Positions 9,011 through 17,820 are shown, counted from the stretch's first letter. The stretch is 24,346 nt of DNA from Rhodobiaceae bacterium UBA6963 (GCA_002450335.1 DJZB01000022.1:50559-74904), one strand, 5' to 3'. Numbers and translations are program-made. Notes: generated from the letters alone by a model not told the origin.

Positions 9011-9552
9011 GTATCAGTATCTAAAGCTAATATTACGTCTTCAACTGTTGTGCAGGTTTTCAGCAAATCCCGACTGCCGGGATAGATAAATCCGGCATCT
9101 TCAAACGCGTCCATCATAGTGAAAAATGGATCCCAGAAACCGTTTAGATTTATGATGTAAATCGGTTTGTTTTGTTGCTTCAAAAGATTCATCGTAAACA
9201 TCTGCATTAATTCATCAAGCGTGCCAATTCCCCCGGGTAACACGACAAATGCATCTGAATATTCTTCCATTTGTTTGATTCTATCGCGCAGTGTTTTTGT
9301 CTCTACAACCAGAGACACGTCATCAAAGCGTATTTCACGTTTATTTAGGAATTCAGGAATAATGCCTGTTACATGTCCGCCCTCTGCCAAAGCAGCCCGA
9401 GCTAAATGCCCCATCAATCCAACTTGACCGCCACCATAAACCAGATTGATGCCGGCTTTTGCCAGAGAATGGCCCAGCTCAACGGCAACCTCTCGAAATT
9501 CCGGCAAATTGCCGTCTCTCGATCCACAAAAAACACAAACAGACTTGGTCAT
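9007..9552 (-). CDS. LOG-family cytokinin riboside 5'-monophosphate phosphoribohydrolase
   Basis: The LOG (Lonely Guy) family hydrolyses the N-glycosidic bond of nucleoside 5'-monophosphates, releasing the base and ribose 5-phosphate. 181 residues, typical of the short bacterial form. The signature PGGIGTLDE is at 106-114, with the conserved Arg pair region TLRDRIKQM at 87-95 upstream. VYGGGQVGLMG at 38-48 is the nucleotide-binding loop. Older annotation calls such proteins lysine decarboxylase, which the motif does not support. Whether the bacterial substrate is a cytokinin or ordinary AMP is unknown. It converges on cimA with a 4-base overlap and diverges from psd across 105 bases. Confidence 0.88.
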   Translation of the reverse strand: MTKSVCVFCGSRDGNLPEFREVAVELGHSLAKAGINLVYGGGQVGLMGHLARAALAEGGHVTGIIPEFLNKREIRFDDVSLVVETKTLRDRIKQMEEYSDAFVVLPGGIGTLDELMQMFTMNLLKQQNKPIYIINLNGFWDPFFTMMDAFEDAGFIYPGSRDLLKTCTTVEDVILALDTDT

Positions 9553-9646
9553 AAAAAAACCTCAGTTTAGTATAATATGAAGACTTAATGATGATTCTGA
9601 CAAATCCGTGACGTTAAAGCGTGTTATTATAAACTACAGAACAAAA

Positions 9647-9651
9647 AGGAG
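9647..9651 (+). promoter_or_regulatory. Ribosome binding site of psd
   Basis: AGGAG lies 6 bases before the ATG at 9658. This fixes the start of the short phosphatidylserine decarboxylase and is one of the few strong Shine-Dalgarno sequences in the window. Confidence 0.7.
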
Positions 9652-9657
9652 CTTTAA

Positions 9658-10356
9658 ATGCATAATTTCCTATCCCTGATATTGCCAATACATCCAGAGG
9701 GATACAGATTTATTCTTATTTTTGCAGCCGCTACCATCGCTCTGTTTTTCGTTTCGACTTTTTTGGGTTGGCTTGGTGTGATTGGTGTAATTTTCTGCGC
9801 TTATTTCTTTCGTGACCCCCTGAGATATGTTCCTGATCAAGAAGGCTTGGTCATTAGTCCCGCTGATGGTGTTGTGAATATGATAACTGAAGCGGTGCCG
9901 CCGCAGGAGCTTGAACTTGGTGAAACACCAATGACGCGGATTTCAATTTTTTTGAATGTGTTTAACTGCCATATTAATCGCGTGCCTCACACGGCGAAAA
10001 TTAAAAAATCACTTTATCGCACCGGTAAGTTTTTGAGCGCTGACTTGGAAAAAGCCAGCGACCAAAATGAAAGACAATCTCTTTTGTTGGAACTTCCTGA
10101 TGGTAGGGAAATGGTTGTCGTTCAAATTGCAGGCCTCGTCGCAAGACGGATTTTATGTTGGGTAGAGGAGGGGGAAAGCCTCAAAACCGGGGAAAGGTTT
10201 GGCCTGATACGTTTTGGTAGCCGTGTAGATGTATATTTACCGGAGGGTATTGCGCCAAAAGTTGCAGTAGGTCAGCAGGTTCTTGGTGGTGAAACCATCA
10301 TGGCTGATTTAGCTGACTCGGATAATCAAGTGCAACGAGTCGCAGACCCAATTTAA
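9658..10356 (+). CDS. psd: Phosphatidylserine decarboxylase proenzyme, short form
   Basis: Membrane enzyme that decarboxylates phosphatidylserine to phosphatidylethanolamine, using a pyruvoyl group made by self-cleavage. 232 residues, the short form found in alphaproteobacteria and others. Hydrophobic segments at about 18-50 anchor it to the inner membrane. SPADG (68-72) carries the conserved Asp70 and NCHINRVP (103-110) the conserved His105. The cleavage site is FGS at 186-188 within RFGSRVDVYLP, so cleavage is expected between Gly187 and Ser188, with Ser188 becoming the pyruvoyl group. E. coli Psd has LGST at this site. The next gene downstream, pssA, makes the substrate. Confidence 0.93.
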   Translation: MHNFLSLILPIHPEGYRFILIFAAATIALFFVSTFLGWLGVIGVIFCAYFFRDPLRYVPDQEGLVISPADGVVNMITEAVPPQELELGETPMTRISIFLNVFNCHINRVPHTAKIKKSLYRTGKFLSADLEKASDQNERQSLLLELPDGREMVVVQIAGLVARRILCWVEEGESLKTGERFGLIRFGSRVDVYLPEGIAPKVAVGQQVLGGETIMADLADSDNQVQRVADPI

Positions 10357-10409
10357 GTTTAAGTATTAATTCAACTTATAAAGGACAGCTCTTATAGGCT
10401 GGAGATGTT

Positions 10410-11231
10410 ATTAAGAAATCCAATTCAAAAACGAACCAAAACGCAAATGATAAGCAATCCAATAAACAGGAGGGCAAGCAGGGAAACTTTGTTTATTTCA
10501 GAACTCTTGTTCCAAGCATTATTACCACTCTTGCTCTTTGTGCCGGGTTGAACTCTTTCCGTTTTGCACTTGAGGCGCGTTATGAATTGGCGGTCGAGTT
10601 TATTTTTATTGCCGCTTTCCTTGATGCCATAGACGGACGCGTCGCTCGTGCGCTCAAAGCTGAAAGCAAAATAGGCGGCCAACTCGACTCTCTTGCAGAT
10701 TTTTTCAATTTCGGTATTGCACCGATTATAATGATTTACCTTTGGCAACTTAATGAGATAGGCCGATTAGGTTGGCTGGTTGTTATTTTATATGTTGTCT
10801 GTACGGCTTTACGTTTAGCTAAATTCAATGTTCTGCAGGACGCTATTTCAACAGATGAAAATGAAAAAAGGCCGATTTGGATGCAAAACTTCTTTGTAGG
10901 TGTTCCATCTCCCATTGCAGGTATTATGGTTCTTTCCCCTCTTTATTTATCTTTTTTAGGGTTTGATATGTCCTCTTTTTTGATGCCGATTGCTTGTTTG
11001 GTTATCATCATTTCCTTACTGATGGTCAGTAGTGTTCCAACCTTCTCGCTCAAAAATCTCAAATTTAGAGTTCCACGTGTCTATTTGATTTCAATAATTC
11101 TGACATTTGTTTTGATAGCAGGAGCATTGTCTACTTTTCCATGGATCATGATGCTTGTCTTGTGCGCCATATATTTGGTGAGTATTCCGATTGCTATACG
11201 CAAATACCGACTGATGGAGCGCTCGGCGTAA
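10410..11231 (+). CDS. pssA: CDP-diacylglycerol-serine O-phosphatidyltransferase; non-canonical start
   Basis: Integral membrane enzyme that makes phosphatidylserine from CDP-diacylglycerol and serine; the product feeds psd just upstream. The CDP-alcohol phosphotransferase motif DG-x2-AR-x8-G-x3-D-x3-D is complete (about residues 75-97 in this numbering), followed by several hydrophobic segments. The start is the odd point. The frame is open from 10398, after a TAG at 10395, but contains no ATG, GTG or TTG until TTG 10548. That codon lies inside the conserved N-terminal segment LVPSIITTLALCAGL and would cut it off. I chose ATT at 10410 because GGAG (10401-10404) lies 5 bases before it. This gives 273 residues with a polar Lys/Asn/Gln-rich leader. 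A one-base sequence error or frameshift from ATG 10405 is the alternative. The function is sure; the start is not. Confidence 0.85.
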   Translation: MKKSNSKTNQNANDKQSNKQEGKQGNFVYFRTLVPSIITTLALCAGLNSFRFALEARYELAVEFIFIAAFLDAIDGRVARALKAESKIGGQLDSLADFFNFGIAPIIMIYLWQLNEIGRLGWLVVILYVVCTALRLAKFNVLQDAISTDENEKRPIWMQNFFVGVPSPIAGIMVLSPLYLSFLGFDMSSFLMPIACLVIIISLLMVSSVPTFSLKNLKFRVPRVYLISIILTFVLIAGALSTFPWIMMLVLCAIYLVSIPIAIRKYRLMERSA

Positions 11232-11237
11232 AATTCA

Positions 11238-14200
11238 TTACCCGTTTCTGAGCAGCATATATTGCTGTTTGAATTTTGGAAAAATTTCATTGCGGAGATA
11301 ATTCGGCAACATAATCAGAACCGGAATAGTTATTAGAGTCAGCACAGTTGAAAAGCCGAGACCAAATACAATTGAAATTGACATATTTGTCCACCATGCC
11401 GAAATCGGATTATTTAATTCGATTGAGCGTGTGAAAATATTGATGCTGGTACCCATAGCCATGGGAAGCAAACCAATAATAGTCGTGCCTGTGGTAATGA
11501 GAATAGGACGAATCCTTTGTCCGGCAGCGCGCAGCACCGCCTCTTTTAAATCCATTCCAGACTTTTCTAGCCGTTGATGTGTATCAATTAGGACAATAGA
11601 ATTGTTCACGACGATGCCGGCAAGCGCAACAATCCCAACACCGGAGAAAACTACAATAAATTGCTCACCCGTCATCATCAATCCGATAAGCACGCCAATG
11701 CTGGATGATGCCACTGTCGTAAGGGTCAGGATGGCATAGTAAAAACTGTTAAACTGCAGAAGTAGAATGATAAACATCAAGGCCAATCCACCCAACATAG
11801 CATTGCCCAAAAAGCCTGCTGCAGCTTCCTCTTCTTCACTGCTTCCACGGAAACGGAAAAGGTATTCAGGGCCAAAATCCTGTTCTTCCAGCCACAACTG
11901 AATTTCTGTCATGGCTTCTGCTATCGGATACTTCTCATTTGTGACAGGGTTAATGAGAACATTGGCTTTGACCGTAATCTGCCGATAACCATCAGTCCTA
12001 TCAATTTGGATTTTGCGTTGATCCGCTGTGCGGTCAACAAAATTACTGATTGGCACGCTTCCCAATGGGGTATTAACACGCAAGCTATCCATGTTTTTAA
12101 TGTCTCGATATTCTTCGGGATAGCGGATACGGATTTCTACTTCATCATCAGCGTCAATTGGTCTGTAAGTGCCCAATTCCACACCATTGGTTATCATTTG
12201 CACCATAGCGCCAACCGTGGATATATCTGCGCCAAAAAGCCCTGCCTTCTCACGGTCAACTTTAATCTTCCATTCAATGCCGGGTGATGAACGGTTGTCT
12301 TCAACATCGGTTAGCAGTTCATCCAAGCTTTTGAATTTGGCATTGGCCTTTTCAGCAATATCAATCAATCCTTCATAATTATTCGATCTAATTTCAAGTT
12401 GGATGTCTTTTCCTATAGGGGGGCCATCTTCTTGCTCGCGGACTTCAACAATAATTCCTGGAAAGTCTTTAGTGCGATCTTTAATTTTTTGAATAATTTT
12501 GGTCGAGCTTTCGCGCACCGTGAAGTGCTGAAATTCAATAAATATAGACCCAATCAGGTCTGTCGGATTAACATTATTCCCGGAGTCACCATATGCGATA
12601 TTAGGCCCAAATTGAGTCAGTGCAGCTTGAATGCCTTTAATTTGCATGACTTCTTTTTCAATGGAACGCGTCAGTTTTTCTGTGTCATCAAGAGATAAAT
12701 TACCCCTAGCACGTACCAGAACAATTGCTTGTCTTGGTTCAATCTCAGCAAAATACAATGTGTCCTTTTCAAAAAATCTATAAGTCATGATTATGGATGC
12801 AAAAATAAGCATCAAGGCTACAAAAGTTCGAAGCGGGTTCACCATGAGCCGTTCCAAAATCAAAAGATATCTTCCGGTCAAAGTTTTTTTGTCAATAACA
12901 AGAGTAGGGTTATCCGCGGATAAAGCAGCAAGTGTAGGGTCGCCTGACTGCTCTGTCTTACCGTAAAGACCACCAATAGCCGGGAGAAAGAAAAGCGCCA
13001 TTACCAGTGATGATGTAAGAACAAAAATGAGCGTGCGTGGCAGATAACTCATAAACTCACCAGACACACCCGGCCAAAATAAAAGAGGTGTGAAAGCCGC
13101 CAATGTTGTGGCAGTTGACGACAATATAGGGAAGAACATTCGTTCGGCTGATCGTGCATAGGCTTCCTTGCGGTCGAGCCCTTCAGCCATTTTTCTATCG
13201 GCATATTCTACAATCACAATAGAACTATCGACCAGAATGCCGACACAAAGGATGAGCGAAAACATCACCATCATATTCAGTGAGTTACCGAAAAGGCTGA
13301 GCAGAACAAAACTCATCATAAAGCTTGTCGGGATTGCGATACCCACCATCATCGCTGATCTAAATCCCAGCGTTCCGATTACTATCAGCATCACAAGCAC
13401 AATTGCATTGACTATTGAGCTTTGTAAGGAGTTGATCATTTCGAAAACATGAGAAGACTGATCAAAACTAAAATTGACGTTAATATTTTCCGGCCAATTC
13501 GCAGTATATTCTTTTGTTCTATCCCTGACTTGTTCCGTCATTTCCAGAACATTGGTACCTGTTTTGCGCTTAACCTTTAGAATTAAAGCTGGATTGCCAT
13601 TATAAAAAGTCCGAGTTTGTTGGTCTTTATAGGTTCGTCTGATTTCAGCAATATCTGACAGGGTAACAACCGCATCACCTCTTACTTTGACGGGAAGTTT
13701 GAAAACATCTTCTGCGGTTTCAAATAGACCCGGCACGGAAATTGTAAATCTCCCCAGTCCAGTATCCATTTGCCCTGCCGGGATGACACGGTTGTTATTG
13801 GCGATAATCGCATAAAGCTCATTATGTGATATTTGATACGCTTCCATACGTGCCGGATTGATGATTACCTCCAGTTGTTCTTCCCTGTCGCCCATAATGT
13901 CGGCACCGAGTACATTGGGTAGATTTTCAAGTTCATTTTTTAGGGTTTTTGCCCGCCTGATAAGTTCGCGTTCACTGACTTGTCCTGACAAGGCTACAAA
14001 AAGAGCGGGGAAGGCCGTAACATTTACTTCCTGAATAAGCGGCTCTTCGCTGTCCTTGGGGAATTTTGGTTTAACCAGATCGACAAGTCTTGTCGTTTCA
14101 AGTAAGGCTTCGTCGACATCTACATCGACATCATATTTAACGATAACGGCGCCGTAATTTTGTCCACCAAATCCAAGGATTTCATCTAAGCCTTCTGCCA

Positions 14201-14420
14201 GCATAAGCTCTTTTTCCAGCGGACGGACCAAAAGCCTCTCTGCATCTTCGGGTGAGATGCCCGGATGGATTACAGATACATAAATATATGGAATTGGAAT
14301 GTCAGGCTCGGCCTCTTTAGGTATATTGATGAGAACTGCCAAGCCGGACATTAGAATGACGCCCATCAGAAAAACCACGGCTCTTCCGCGCTCAATAGCA
14401 GTTAAAACAATATTGAACAT
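11238..14420 (-). CDS. RND-family efflux permease
   Basis: Inner-membrane proton-driven exporter of the hydrophobe/amphiphile efflux type, the pump of a tripartite system. 1060 residues with the usual doubled layout: TM1 at about 13-33, a large periplasmic loop, TM2-6 at about 335-485, TM7 near 533-550, a second loop, then TM8-12 from about 873. TM4 has GILVDSSIVIVEY with a single Asp (398) where AcrB has two. TM10 has VVNNSIVLID with Asn939 where AcrB has Lys940. This is the pattern of the large non-AcrB group of RND pumps, so the substrate should not be assumed to be that of AcrB. Its ATG overlaps the stop of the adaptor gene by one base, and no TolC-type gene is in the window. It ends 6 bases from the convergent pssA stop. 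Confidence 0.9.
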   Translation of the reverse strand: MFNIVLTAIERGRAVVFLMGVILMSGLAVLINIPKEAEPDIPIPYIYVSVIHPGISPEDAERLLVRPLEKELMLAEGLDEILGFGGQNYGAVIVKYDVDVDVDEALLETTRLVDLVKPKFPKDSEEPLIQEVNVTAFPALFVALSGQVSERELIRRAKTLKNELENLPNVLGADIMGDREEQLEVIINPARMEAYQISHNELYAIIANNNRVIPAGQMDTGLGRFTISVPGLFETAEDVFKLPVKVRGDAVVTLSDIAEIRRTYKDQQTRTFYNGNPALILKVKRKTGTNVLEMTEQVRDRTKEYTANWPENINVNFSFDQSSHVFEMINSLQSSIVNAIVLVMLIVIGTLGFRSAMMVGIAIPTSFMMSFVLLSLFGNSLNMMVMFSLILCVGILVDSSIVIVEYADRKMAEGLDRKEAYARSAERMFFPILSSTATTLAAFTPLLFWPGVSGEFMSYLPRTLIFVLTSSLVMALFFLPAIGGLYGKTEQSGDPTLAALSADNPTLVIDKKTLTGRYLLILERLMVNPLRTFVALMLIFASIIMTYRFFEKDTLYFAEIEPRQAIVLVRARGNLSLDDTEKLTRSIEKEVMQIKGIQAALTQFGPNIAYGDSGNNVNPTDLIGSIFIEFQHFTVRESSTKIIQKIKDRTKDFPGIIVEVREQEDGPPIGKDIQLEIRSNNYEGLIDIAEKANAKFKSLDELLTDVEDNRSSPGIEWKIKVDREKAGLFGADISTVGAMVQMITNGVELGTYRPIDADDEVEIRIRYPEEYRDIKNMDSLRVNTPLGSVPISNFVDRTADQRKIQIDRTDGYRQITVKANVLINPVTNEKYPIAEAMTEIQLWLEEQDFGPEYLFRFRGSSEEEEAAAGFLGNAMLGGLALMFIILLLQFNSFYYAILTLTTVASSSIGVLIGLMMTGEQFIVVFSGVGIVALAGIVVNNSIVLIDTHQRLEKSGMDLKEAVLRAAGQRIRPILITTGTTIIGLLPMAMGTSINIFTRSIELNNPISAWWTNMSISIVFGLGFSTVLTLITIPVLIMLPNYLRNEIFPKFKQQYMLLRNG

Positions 14421-15586
14421 TATTGAGCTAATGCCTTATCTGTGGGGGCGTTATCCAGTGAAATTTTTGTTTCTGTTACTTTAAGAGGTTGACCGTCAAC
14501 GACAAATTCTTGCCCGACAGTAATAAATTTTTGTGATCCATTTAATCCTTTTATCCAAACACCTTCAGGCCCGTCGGATAAAATGGTGATAGGGTGAAAT
14601 CGCGCAAGATTATTCTCAACTGTCATCACACCTACATCGCCGGAGGTTTCGAGTGTGATAATACCATGCGGCAGCAAATAAGCTTCCGTAATGCCAGCTT
14701 CAACTTCGAGATTGGTACTGACACCGTCTCTCAATTTATAATCAGAGTTATCAACTTCTACTTCCATCCGAAAAGTTCGTGTTACCGGATCTGCTTTTTC
14801 AGCCAGATAGCTTATGATCCCTTCGACGACTTCACCTGTTGCCAAAGTCGCTTTTCCCTTTGCACCGGTTTTTAAAGCGCTGACTTGTTTTTCAGAAACT
14901 TGAGTGACGATTTTCAGAGGGTTTTTATCGATTACCGTGCCGCAAGGTTGTCCAATTGTGATGAAGTCACCCAATTCGACATGTCTGACATCAAGAACAC
15001 CATCAAATGGTGCGCGTATCATGGTGCGCTCCAACTCAATCTGACGCTGGGCAACCAGCGCTTTGGCGGTATCAAAGGCGGCTTGTGCTGCTGCGGCGCG
15101 GCTTAAGGAAAAATGGCCTTTTTCAACAAGTTTTTCAGCGGCTTTGAAGTCAATTTCCTTTGCCCGCATGAGCGCCTCGGCTTCAGCGAGTTTGGCTTCA
15201 CGGGCTCCGACGCGGATTTTGCAGATTAGCTCGTCCTTCTTGACTTTTTGACCTTCTTTGACAGGAAGGTCATCAATAATGCCAGAGGTCTCTGAGGCGA
15301 TGCTTACGCTTCTTTTAGCTTTTGTGTAGCCTCGAACAGATAAGATTTCATTGAAGTCTTCAGGATATATCTCTTTTGAGACAACTTTGACTGTTTCAGC
15401 ATTTTTACTTTTTTCGGCAATACTGGATGGAACTTCCAAAGCCGGGCCAGAGGGCACCAGAAATCCACTTAACAGCCATACAAAAACACCGAAACTTGCA
15501 ACAACTGACAACTTGACGGTTTCCGGCAATGTTCTCATCATCGGAATTTTATCTATATAAGCAATTATGTAAGCAAAATATTTCAT
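14420..15586 (-). CDS. RND efflux periplasmic adaptor (membrane fusion protein)
   Basis: Links the RND pump to an outer-membrane channel. 388 residues. There is one N-terminal hydrophobic anchor at about 25-45 and no lipobox Cys. A barrel-sandwich (lipoyl-like) half with GIIDDLPVKEGQKVKKDELI lies near 103-122. An Ala/Glu/Lys-rich helical hairpin follows at about 128-188, then the second lipoyl half with RAPFDGVLD, then beta-barrel and membrane-proximal domains. The order MFP then RND, with stop and start overlapping as TAATG, shows a two-gene operon. The start at 15586 has AAAGG 6 bases upstream. A downstream Met pair at residues 16-17 is a possible alternative start that would still keep the anchor. 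Confidence 0.88.
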   Translation of the reverse strand: MKYFAYIIAYIDKIPMMRTLPETVKLSVVASFGVFVWLLSGFLVPSGPALEVPSSIAEKSKNAETVKVVSKEIYPEDFNEILSVRGYTKAKRSVSIASETSGIIDDLPVKEGQKVKKDELICKIRVGAREAKLAEAEALMRAKEIDFKAAEKLVEKGHFSLSRAAAAQAAFDTAKALVAQRQIELERTMIRAPFDGVLDVRHVELGDFITIGQPCGTVIDKNPLKIVTQVSEKQVSALKTGAKGKATLATGEVVEGIISYLAEKADPVTRTFRMEVEVDNSDYKLRDGVSTNLEVEAGITEAYLLPHGIITLETSGDVGVMTVENNLARFHPITILSDGPEGVWIKGLNGSQKFITVGQEFVVDGQPLKVTETKISLDNAPTDKALAQ

Positions 15587-15786
15587 CTCAAACCTTTACG
15601 GATGTGCTTTGCAAAAGGTTCACTGAATAAATTACATTTTATTTATTTTTAAGCAACTAAAAGGTTTTTTCATTAAATTTTGTTAATTCCTCATATTACT
15701 CTACCTATGTTGGTTTTTAGCGTCTATTATCCGAGTAACGATTAAGTTCGATCCACTTATGTGGCTGATGATTACGGAAAGCTAGT

Positions 15787-17013
15787 ATGGCTGAAAAAGA
15801 CGCCCAAAATGGGTATAGCATTACGACTATATCTCCTGATATTTCTCCAATTATGTCTTCGGAAGGCGAGTTACAGCCTCAAATGCCATCTGGTGATAGT
15901 TCTGAGGAAGATTTAAGGGGTAAACCAGACGAAATTCAAGATAGTGGGCAAACTCAACAAGCTCCTCAAAAGAACAAATTTCGTCACAAATCTCATAAAA
16001 GCTCTCATAAATCTCAATCTAGGGAAACATATGCCGCGATTGATCTTGGCACCAATAATTGCCGATTACTGATAGTCGAGCCCCAAGGAAACAGTTTTAA
16101 GGTTATCGACTCATTTTCGCGTATTGTGCGTTTGGGTGATGGGTTGGAAAGTTCTAACAAGTTATCTGCTGATGCCATGCAACGCACGATTGATGCTTTA
16201 CGCGTATGTGCAACAAAAATTCGCCGTCACCGTGTCAGATGGGTTCGATGCGTCGCCACCGAAGCCTGCAGAAAAGCGGAAAACGGAGAGGCCTTTATCA
16301 ACCAGATAGAAAAAACTACTCGCTTGCGCTTTGAAATTATCGGCGGCAAAGACGAAGCAGAGCTTGCTGCAATAGGATGTGGCGCTCTCTTCGACAGGCA
16401 ATTTCCTCACGCTATTGTGTTTGATATTGGCGGAGGCAGTACTGAAATCACATGCTTATCCTTGAAAAAAGGCCGATATGAACTTCAGGATATGATTTCC
16501 TTACCTTTGGGCGTGGTTCGGTTATCCGAAAAATATGATGGCGAAAATATATCCCGGGAGATTTATGCGCAAATCAGAGATGAGGCTGAAAAAATGATAC
16601 GCGCTTTTGCAGAGAAGCAGACATTTTACGACGATAATTTTAGCGACGTCCAACTTATTGGGACATCCGGAACAGTTACCACGCTTGCTGCCATTCACAA
16701 GGGATTACAGAAATATAATCGTAACGTTGTTGATGGAACCGTAATGAAGCGTGACGAAGTTATTGCCGTCATCCAATCTCTGATGAACATGTCACATGAA
16801 GAACGGCAGAATAATAATTGTATAGGTAGAGAAAGAGCTGATTTGGTGCTTTCGGGTTGTGCTGTCTTGGAAGCAATCATCAGAGCTTGGCCTCTGGAAA
16901 ATTTAAAAATTGCCGATCGCGGAATCCGCGAAGGCATTTTGCTGAGGCTAATAAGAAAAACCCGTAGACGTCAAAAAATGCGGCGGGTTAAAAAAGTCAA
17001 AGGCACATCATAA
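15787..17013 (+). CDS. Ppx/GppA-family phosphatase (exopolyphosphatase or pppGpp phosphatase)
   Basis: Member of the ASKHA-fold phosphatases acting on inorganic polyphosphate or pppGpp. 408 residues. The first 80 are an extra, disordered-looking tail rich in Ser, Gln, Glu and Pro that ends in a Lys/His/Ser stretch. The catalytic domain begins with YAAIDLGTNN (82-91), then has the IGGKDEAELA block, VFDIGGGSTEIT (phosphate-2 loop) and LIGTSGTVTTLA. The protein ends in a very basic tail and lacks the C-terminal HD-type domain of E. coli Ppx, so it is the short form. Sequence alone does not separate polyphosphatase from pppGpp phosphatase. Its stop overlaps the rlmE start by one base (TAATG), so the pair is translationally coupled. 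Confidence 0.85.
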   Translation: MAEKDAQNGYSITTISPDISPIMSSEGELQPQMPSGDSSEEDLRGKPDEIQDSGQTQQAPQKNKFRHKSHKSSHKSQSRETYAAIDLGTNNCRLLIVEPQGNSFKVIDSFSRIVRLGDGLESSNKLSADAMQRTIDALRVCATKIRRHRVRWVRCVATEACRKAENGEAFINQIEKTTRLRFEIIGGKDEAELAAIGCGALFDRQFPHAIVFDIGGGSTEITCLSLKKGRYELQDMISLPLGVVRLSEKYDGENISREIYAQIRDEAEKMIRAFAEKQTFYDDNFSDVQLIGTSGTVTTLAAIHKGLQKYNRNVVDGTVMKRDEVIAVIQSLMNMSHEERQNNNCIGRERADLVLSGCAVLEAIIRAWPLENLKIADRGIREGILLRLIRKTRRRQKMRRVKKVKGTS

Positions 17014-17699
17014 TGCCCAAGTCAGGACGCGATGGACGGCTGAGAACAAAAGTCAAAACTGCAAAAGGGCGGAAAATCTCTTCTACGCGGTGGCTTGAGC
17101 GACAGCTTAATGATCCTTATGTCGCGCAGGCTCAGAAGGATGGGTATCGTTCGCGGGCGGCTTACAAACTCATTGAGATTGATGACAAATATAAACTTCT
17201 AAAGCCCGGGCAGTGCGTTATTGATTTAGGTTGTGCGCCGGGTGGCTGGACACAGGTTGCTGTAAAGCGAACTAGGTCCGATAAAAATTCCGGTGCTTAT
17301 GTTATCGGCATTGACATTCAAGATGTGGATATTGTCCCAGGTGCCGAGATTTTAAAAATGGATTTTATGGATGATGCCGCCCCGGAAGAGATTTGTAATT
17401 TAGCAGGCCGTGCACCTGACCTTGTGCTGTCAGATATGGCGGCTGCCGTGACAGGTCATAAAAATACGGATCATTTGCGCACAATTGCGTTGGCTGAAGC
17501 AGCAGCCTATTTTGCTATTGAAAACTTGGCTCCCGATGGTGCTTTTTGCGCTAAGGTTTTTCAGGGCGGCACAGAAGCAAACTTGCTGGCACAATTGAAG
17601 AAAAACTTTACGCGTGTCATTCATGTTAAGCCAAAAGCCAGCCGTAAGGAATCATCTGAGCTCTATGTAATTGCACTCGGTTTTAAACCTTCTGCTTAA
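17013..17699 (+). CDS. rlmE: 23S rRNA (uridine-2552-2'-O) methyltransferase
   Basis: FtsJ/RrmJ family; methylates the ribose of U2552 in the A-loop of 23S rRNA using S-adenosylmethionine, late in 50S assembly. 228 residues. The SAM-binding motif DLGCAPGGWTQVA is at 71-83. The catalytic K-D-K-E set is visible as Lys52 (SRAAYKL), Asp141 (LSDMAA), Lys181 (FCAKVFQGG) and Glu216 (SSELYVIALGF). The N-terminus carries a basic stretch of about 30 residues that could help rRNA binding. It is coupled to the upstream ppx/gppA gene. No clear terminator follows. Confidence 0.95.
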   Translation: MPKSGRDGRLRTKVKTAKGRKISSTRWLERQLNDPYVAQAQKDGYRSRAAYKLIEIDDKYKLLKPGQCVIDLGCAPGGWTQVAVKRTRSDKNSGAYVIGIDIQDVDIVPGAEILKMDFMDDAAPEEICNLAGRAPDLVLSDMAAAVTGHKNTDHLRTIALAEAAAYFAIENLAPDGAFCAKVFQGGTEANLLAQLKKNFTRVIHVKPKASRKESSELYVIALGFKPSA

Positions 17700-17785
17700 T
17701 AAGAATTTCTTTTTTTAAAGGGCTTGAGGCCATTGTTTTTATTGATGAAAAAAATTTAATTTAAAAAATCTGATATTTTTTAGAC

Positions 17786-17820
17786 CTTGGCGATGTTTGG
17801 TGTTAAGAACACTTGCCAAG
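17786..17820 (+). promoter_or_regulatory. Two-stage stem-loop in the guaB leader
   Basis: The outer arms CTTGGC (17786-17791) and GCCAAG (17815-17820) are perfect complements. Nested inside them are GTGTT (17800-17804) and AACAC (17808-17812) around an AAG loop. Unpaired bases between the stems are 8 on the left and 2 on the right. The structure ends 42 bases before the guaB ATG. It is not followed by a T-run, so it is not an intrinsic terminator of rlmE. It matches no riboswitch class I know. It may be a leader RNA element, an operator, or chance. Confidence 0.35.

Noticed and set aside
10468..10473. Perfect AGGAGG inside the pssA leader
   Set aside because: No in-frame ATG, GTG or TTG follows within 4-12 bases (the codons are CAG, GGA, AAC), so it is most likely just coding sequence for Gln-Glu-Gly.
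10548..11231. TTG 10548 as the pssA start (227 residues)
   Set aside because: It would remove the conserved LVPSIITTLALCAGL segment and lacks a ribosome site at the right distance.
17763..17781. AAAAAAT/ATTTTTT repeat after rlmE as a terminator
   Set aside because: Contains no G-C pair in the stem; expected by chance in this AT-rich gap.
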